Positions 6,832 through 10,124 of a stretch of 10,124 nucleotides of DNA are shown one piece after another. A program made the translations under genes and the position numbers. The stretch's first letter is position 1. Every line of letters starts with the position of its first letter. The DNA comes from Betaproteobacteria bacterium (GTDB lineage Bacteria > Pseudomonadota > Gammaproteobacteria > Burkholderiales > UBA9220), in the NCBI GenBank assembly GCA_003519965.1, contig DOVS01000190.1:4019-14142 (forward strand). Reading direction: 5' to 3'. The notes under the pieces are model-generated. The model worked only from the letters and a program-made list of their open reading frames with translations. It ran no database searches and had not been told where the DNA came from.

Positions 6832-8072
6832 GCCATTTTGCTTATCGCGGCGGAGAGCTGCATGCCGAGGGCGTCGCTTTGCGCCGCGTTGCCGAGGCGT
6901 TCGGCACGCCGTGCTATGTTTATTCCCGCGCTGCGTTGACGGCGGCGTTCCGCGACATCGACCAAGCGTTCGCCGCGCATCCCCACTTAATTTGCTACGC
7001 GGTCAAGGCCAACGCCAACCTGGCGGTGCTCAATGTGTTCGCACGTCTCGGCGCGGGCTTCGATATTGTCTCCGGCGGCGAGCTGGCGCGCGTGCTGGCG
7101 GCGGGCGGCGACGCGCAAAAGACGGTGTTTTCCGGTCTTGGCAAAGGCGAAGCGGAAATCCGCCAAGCGCTCGACGCGGGTATTTTATGCTTCAATGTCG
7201 AATCCGAAAGCGAGTTGCATCGCATCAACGCGATCGCCGGCGAGTTGGGGCGGATCGCGCCGGTTTCCCTGCGGGTTAATCCCGACGTGGACGCCAAGAC
7301 CCATCCCTATATTTCCACTGGCTTAAAAAACAACAAATTCGGCGTCGCCTACCACGAGGCCCGGCGGCTTTACCAACTAGCCCACGCGTTGCCCCATCTG
7401 GCGGTGACCGGCGTCGATTGCCACATCGGTTCTCAAATTACCAAGCTATCGCCCTTTGCCGACGCGCTGGATAAAGTGCTGGCGCTGGTGGACACGCTGA
7501 GCGCCGACGGCATCACCCTGCGCCATATCGACCTCGGCGGCGGGTTGGGAATCCGTTACGCCGACGAGGCGCCGCCGCCGCCGGCCGATTACGCCCGTCT
7601 TTTGCAGGAGCGATTGGACGGTCGGCCGCAAACGCTGTTACTGGAGCCCGGGCGGTCGCTGGCGGGTAACGCCGGGGTCTTGTTGACGCGGGTGGAATAC
7701 CTGAAGCATGGTGAAACTAAACACTTTGCCATCGTTGACGCCGCGATGAACGATTTGATGCGCCCGGCGCTGTACGACGCTTTTCACGAAATTTTGCCGC
7801 TAGCCAACCGTCAACAGCCGGCAGTGCGTTATGAGGTTGTCGGGCCGGTGTGCGAGAGCGGCGATTTTCTCGGCCACGACCGGCCGTTGGCCTTGGCCGA
7901 AGGCGATTTGCTCGGAGTGATGTCGGCGGGCGCTTACGGGATGACGATGAGCTCCAATTACAATACCCGACCCCGCGTCGCCGAAGTGATGATCGATGGC
8001 GACGCGGTTCATCTCATTCGCCAACGGGAATCGGTGGCGGATTTGTACGCGCTGGAACGCTTGCTCCCCTAG
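6828..8072 (+). CDS. lysA: Diaminopimelate decarboxylase
   Basis: This PLP enzyme makes L-lysine from meso-diaminopimelate in the last step of lysine synthesis. From GTG 6828 it has 414 residues, the normal length, and starts MSHFAYRGGELHAEGVAL like its homologues. Motifs of the fold-type III decarboxylase: CYAVKANANLAVL with the PLP Lys60; His199 in HIGSQI; the phosphate-binding loop GGGLG (237-241); EPGRSL (273-278); and Cys342 in PVCESGDFLG, the substrate-binding and catalytic Cys supplied across the dimer. The C-terminal SAGAYGMTMSSNYNTRPR holds the aromatic PLP contact. A longer reading back to ATG 6726 would run through lptM in another frame and adds no family sequence. The GTGA overlap with lptM implies translational coupling. 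dapF, which often follows lysA, is absent here: the next gene is on the opposite strand. Confidence 0.97.
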   Translation: MSHFAYRGGELHAEGVALRRVAEAFGTPCYVYSRAALTAAFRDIDQAFAAHPHLICYAVKANANLAVLNVFARLGAGFDIVSGGELARVLAAGGDAQKTVFSGLGKGEAEIRQALDAGILCFNVESESELHRINAIAGELGRIAPVSLRVNPDVDAKTHPYISTGLKNNKFGVAYHEARRLYQLAHALPHLAVTGVDCHIGSQITKLSPFADALDKVLALVDTLSADGITLRHIDLGGGLGIRYADEAPPPPADYARLLQERLDGRPQTLLLEPGRSLAGNAGVLLTRVEYLKHGETKHFAIVDAAMNDLMRPALYDAFHEILPLANRQQPAVRYEVVGPVCESGDFLGHDRPLALAEGDLLGVMSAGAYGMTMSSNYNTRPRVAEVMIDGDAVHLIRQRESVADLYALERLLP

Positions 8073-8186
8073 ACCAAATGGGTTTTCCCGCAGCTTCCGA
8101 TCGCCGGGCCCCGGACGGTGCGCGAAACACCGCCGTATGCCGGAGAGGACGCCCGTTAAGACGCCGTTGTTTCCAGCGGATGTTTG

Positions 8187-8801
8187 TTATGTGTCGGCGG
8201 AACGCCAGCGCCGGCGGAAATGGCCGGCTACGCGATAGCCCAGCAGGATGGCGAGCGCCGCAGCGTAGAATAACGGCTGAGTAAGGTCTTGCTTGACGAG
8301 CCACAGATAGTGCAGCACCGCCACGATGGCCGCTGGATAGATCAGGTAGTGTAGTCGTTGCCAGCGTTTTGCGCCCAGCCGCCGGATCATGCCGGTAGTG
8401 GAGGTCGCCGCCAGCGGCGCCAGCAGCAGAAGCGCGGCGAACCCGGCGGTGATGAACGGCCGCTTAACCACATCCTTGGCGATGGCCGCCCAGTCGAAAA
8501 ATTGATCCAGCCAGAGATAGGGGACGAAGTGCAGCGCGGCATAGAAGAACGCGTACAATCCCAGCATCCGACGCAGCCGGACGAGGGCGGGAACGTGCAG
8601 CCAGCGGCGTAGCGGCGTGATTGCCAGGGTGAGCAGCAAAAACACTAAGGTCCAAGTACCCAGCGAATGCGTGATAAATTCGATGGGGTTGGCGCCCAGC
8701 CCACCATGGACGCCCAGCCATCCCAAGCGGGCTAGGGGGGCGAGGCTGAGGAAAAAAACGACGGCTTTGACCCACCCCAGCATATTGAATCGGCGAGCCA
8801 T
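8187..8801 (-). CDS. msrQ: MsrQ, haem-binding membrane subunit of the MsrPQ methionine sulfoxide reductase
   Basis: This inner-membrane b-type cytochrome (formerly YedZ) passes electrons from the respiratory chain or a flavin reductase to periplasmic MsrP. Its 204 residues contain about six hydrophobic helices typical of the ferric-reductase-like transmembrane family. Likely haem-ligand histidines are His91 in ALHFVPYLWLD and His151 and His164 in RLHYLIYPAAIVAVLHYLW; from memory these match the E. coli protein positions. The Arg-rich loops (RRWLHVPALVRLRRMLG, RRLGAKRWQRLHY) are as expected. The ATG follows the msrP stop by only 2 nt and has no clear ribosome binding site, so it is probably translated by coupling. 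The C-terminus is 114 bp from the lysA stop, in convergent orientation. Confidence 0.94.
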   Translation of the reverse strand: MARRFNMLGWVKAVVFFLSLAPLARLGWLGVHGGLGANPIEFITHSLGTWTLVFLLLTLAITPLRRWLHVPALVRLRRMLGLYAFFYAALHFVPYLWLDQFFDWAAIAKDVVKRPFITAGFAALLLLAPLAATSTTGMIRRLGAKRWQRLHYLIYPAAIVAVLHYLWLVKQDLTQPLFYAAALAILLGYRVAGHFRRRWRSADT

Positions 8802-8803
8802 GG

Positions 8804-9736
8804 CTAGAAATGTTTTTTTAAGTCCATGCCGCGGTAAAGGGATGCGACTTGCTCGGCGTAACCATTAAATAGCAAGGTGTCCCGCTTGAAAAATTCGCCG
8901 ATGCGGCGTTCTTTCGCCTGGCTCCAGCGAGGATGGTCAATGTGCAGGTTAACGTTGGCGTAGAAACCGTATTCCCGGGATGACGCCTTCATCCAGGTGG
9001 TGGTCGGTCGATGCTCGACAAAGCGGATGTTGACGATGGATTTGATACTCTTGAAGCCATATTTCCACGGCGTCACTAACCGCAAGGGCGCACCGTTCTG
9101 GTTGGGCAGCACTTCACCGTAGAGGCCGACGGCCAGCAACGTCAAGGGGTGCATGGCTTCATCCAGCCGCAGCGCCTCCACGTAGGGCCAGCTCAGCACC
9201 GGGCTGCGTTGGCCCGGCATTTGCTCCGGGTCGTACAGGGTGGTGAATTCGACGAATTTAGCATTGCCGGTGGGCTCCACTTGCCGGATGAGGGCGTTGA
9301 GGGGGAAGCCGACCCAGGGAATCACCATTGACCACCCTTCGACGCAGCGCAGGCGGTAAATACGGTCTTCCAGCGGCGCCAGCTTCATCAGTGTTTCTAT
9401 GGAGTAGACATTGGGCCGTCGAATTTCCCCTTCCACCGCCACGTTCCACGGGTGGGTGATTAAGCTGCCCGCGCGTTGGGCGGGAGAGAACTTATCGACG
9501 CCGAATTCATAGAAGTTGTTGTAGTGGGTAATTTCTTTGAGCGGCGTCGGCGGCTCGCTGGTGGACAACGGGCTTTTGCCGGTGGTCGTCAGCTTGACGC
9601 CTGCTTCCGCCGAGAGAGGAAGCCAGCCGGCGGCGGCGGATAGCGCCGCCACCTGCAAAAAGCGCCGCCGCTGGAGATAAACTGCGCGCGGGGTAATTTC
9701 GGATGGTTGAATGTTACCGGGTGCGTTCGTCGGCAT
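8804..9736 (-). CDS. msrP: MsrP, periplasmic molybdopterin methionine sulfoxide reductase catalytic subunit
   Basis: This Tat-exported molybdoenzyme (formerly YedY) repairs oxidised methionines in envelope proteins. The 310-residue protein has a twin-arginine signal: QRRRFLQ at 22-28, a hydrophobic core [13 protein letters not shown], and a probable cleavage near 45. Mature-domain hallmarks are [10 protein letters not shown] (70-79), [12 protein letters not shown] (92-103), [14 protein letters not shown] with Cys131 as the molybdenum ligand, and [20 protein letters not shown] near 214-233. The start is well supported by AAGGAGCG (9741-9748) ending 4 nt before the ATG. msrQ follows after 2 nt, giving the standard msrP-msrQ operon. 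In E. coli the pair is induced by hypochlorite through HprSR. No such regulator gene is visible here, and I could not identify a clear promoter or operator in the 92-bp upstream gap. Confidence 0.97.
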   Translation of the reverse strand: MPTNAPGNIQPSEITPRAVYLQRRRFLQVAALSAAAGWLPLSAEAGVKLTTTGKSPLSTSEPPTPLKEITHYNNFYEFGVDKFSPAQRAGSLITHPWNVAVEGEIRRPNVYSIETLMKLAPLEDRIYRLRCVEGWSMVIPWVGFPLNALIRQVEPTGNAKFVEFTTLYDPEQMPGQRSPVLSWPYVEALRLDEAMHPLTLLAVGLYGEVLPNQNGAPLRLVTPWKYGFKSIKSIVNIRFVEHRPTTTWMKASSREYGFYANVNLHIDHPRWSQAKERRIGEFFKRDTLLFNGYAEQVASLYRGMDLKKHF

Positions 9737-9797
9737 GGGACGCTCCTTGCAAGCTGGACGGAATAGACATTAGTCGCGGTTCCCGCCCAAACCTGAC

Positions 9798-9827
9798 AAA
9801 AATATATGCAGCGGCCGCTGGCGCGGC
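9798..9827 (-). terminator. Weak candidate terminator after the magnesium transporter gene
   Basis: Just past the mgtE stop, the minus strand can form a GCCGC/GCGGC stem with a 4-nt loop (9814-9827), followed after about 7 nt by ATATATTTTT. The stem is short and the T-run is displaced. The same bases also form a 12-bp palindrome, CAGCGGCCGCTG. It would protect msrPQ, which is transcribed in the same direction, from read-through. Confidence 0.25.
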
Positions 9828-9828
9828 G

Positions 9829-10124
9829 TCAGACCAGGAAAATCGTGGCAAGCCCGAGAAAGATGAAAAAGCCCATGTTGTCGGTGGTTGCGGTGAGCAA
9901 TACGCCGGCGGCGAGCGCCGGATCGCGTCCCAGGCGGTGCATGGTCATGGGGATGAAAATTCCCGCCAGCGCCGCCACCAGAAAATTAAGCAGCATCGCG
10001 CTGGCCATCACCAGTCCCAAGGGAATGCTGTGGTAGAGCAGATAGGCGACGAAGCCGATAACGCTGCCTAATAATAGACCGTTAATCGTGCAGACGCCGA
10101 TTTCCTTAACGATCATGGTGCGCA
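9829..10124 (-). CDS. mgtE: MgtE-type magnesium transporter, C-terminal end (runs off the window)
   Basis: Only about 98 codons of the gene are visible, running open to the window edge and ending at the TGA at 9829-9831. An ATG at 10114-10116 is internal to the family alignment, not a start. The piece matches the last part of the MgtE membrane domain: KEIGVCTINGLLLGSVIGFVAY, a hydrophobic helix LGLVMASAMLLNFLVAALAG, then the loop IPMTMHRLGRDPALAAGVLLTATTD and the final helix NMGFFIFLGLATIFL. The Asp in TATTDNMGF corresponds to the pore Mg2+-binding Asp of MgtE (Asp432 in Thermus thermophilus, from memory). MgtE is an inner-membrane Mg2+ channel gated by cytosolic N and CBS domains, which would lie outside the window. 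The gene lies 92 bp upstream of msrP in the same direction. Confidence 0.9.
   Translation of the reverse strand, partial: RTMIVKEIGVCTINGLLLGSVIGFVAYLLYHSIPLGLVMASAMLLNFLVAALAGIFIPMTMHRLGRDPALAAGVLLTATTDNMGFFIFLGLATIFLV

Noticed and set aside
8073-8186. Possible dapF remnant or terminator between lysA and msrQ
   Set aside because: No DapF motif in any frame; the only hairpin (CGGTG/CACCG) has a 5-bp stem without a T-run.
9703-10071. 122-residue open frame on the plus strand across the msrP/mgtE gap
   Set aside because: It is antisense to the clear MgtE C-terminus and has low-complexity Gln/Gly/Glu content.

Overview
This window looks like ordinary chromosomal DNA from a gammaproteobacterium. 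It is GC-rich and densely coding. The gene order hemD-hemC ... algR-algZ / argH is the arrangement known from Pseudomonas and relatives, and the divergent cyaY / lptM-lysA block is also typical of gammaproteobacteria. The genus cannot be fixed from this sequence alone. I saw no tRNA, rRNA, CRISPR array, insertion sequence, phage gene or defence-like operon. No gene-free stretch exceeds about 115 bases.

Layout. (1) 1-1405, minus: hemC and the N-terminal part of hemD, consecutive steps of tetrapyrrole synthesis, both with non-ATG starts. (2) 1464-1899, plus: a secreted thioredoxin-fold gene broken by an internal out-of-frame deletion. (3) 1912-2973, minus: an Old Yellow Enzyme family flavin oxidoreductase, carrying a perfect 18-bp inverted repeat inside its coding sequence. 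(4) 3071-4848, minus: a LytTR response regulator (AlgR type) and its sensor kinase (AlgZ/FimS type), joined by an ATGA overlap. (5) 4895-6310, plus: argH, divergent from algZ across 46 bp. (6) 6307-6624, minus: cyaY, tail to tail with argH and overlapping it by 4 bp. (7) 6679-8072, plus: the small lipoprotein gene lptM, overlapping lysA by GTGA. (8) 8187-9736, minus: msrP-msrQ, the periplasmic methionine sulfoxide reductase and its membrane haem partner. (9) 9829-10124, minus: the C-terminal end of an MgtE-type magnesium transporter.

How the genes fit together. Most are housekeeping genes: haem, arginine and lysine synthesis, iron-sulfur/iron handling, LPS-export assembly, periplasmic protein repair and Mg2+ uptake. 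The algZ-algR pair is the only evident regulatory system. Compared with the Pseudomonas order argH-algZ-algR-hemC-hemD, two extra genes (the reductase and the broken thioredoxin-like gene) sit between algR and hemC. I did not find a convincing new system. The best leads are the recent-looking deletion in the thioredoxin-like gene and the long perfect hairpin within the flavin oxidoreductase gene.
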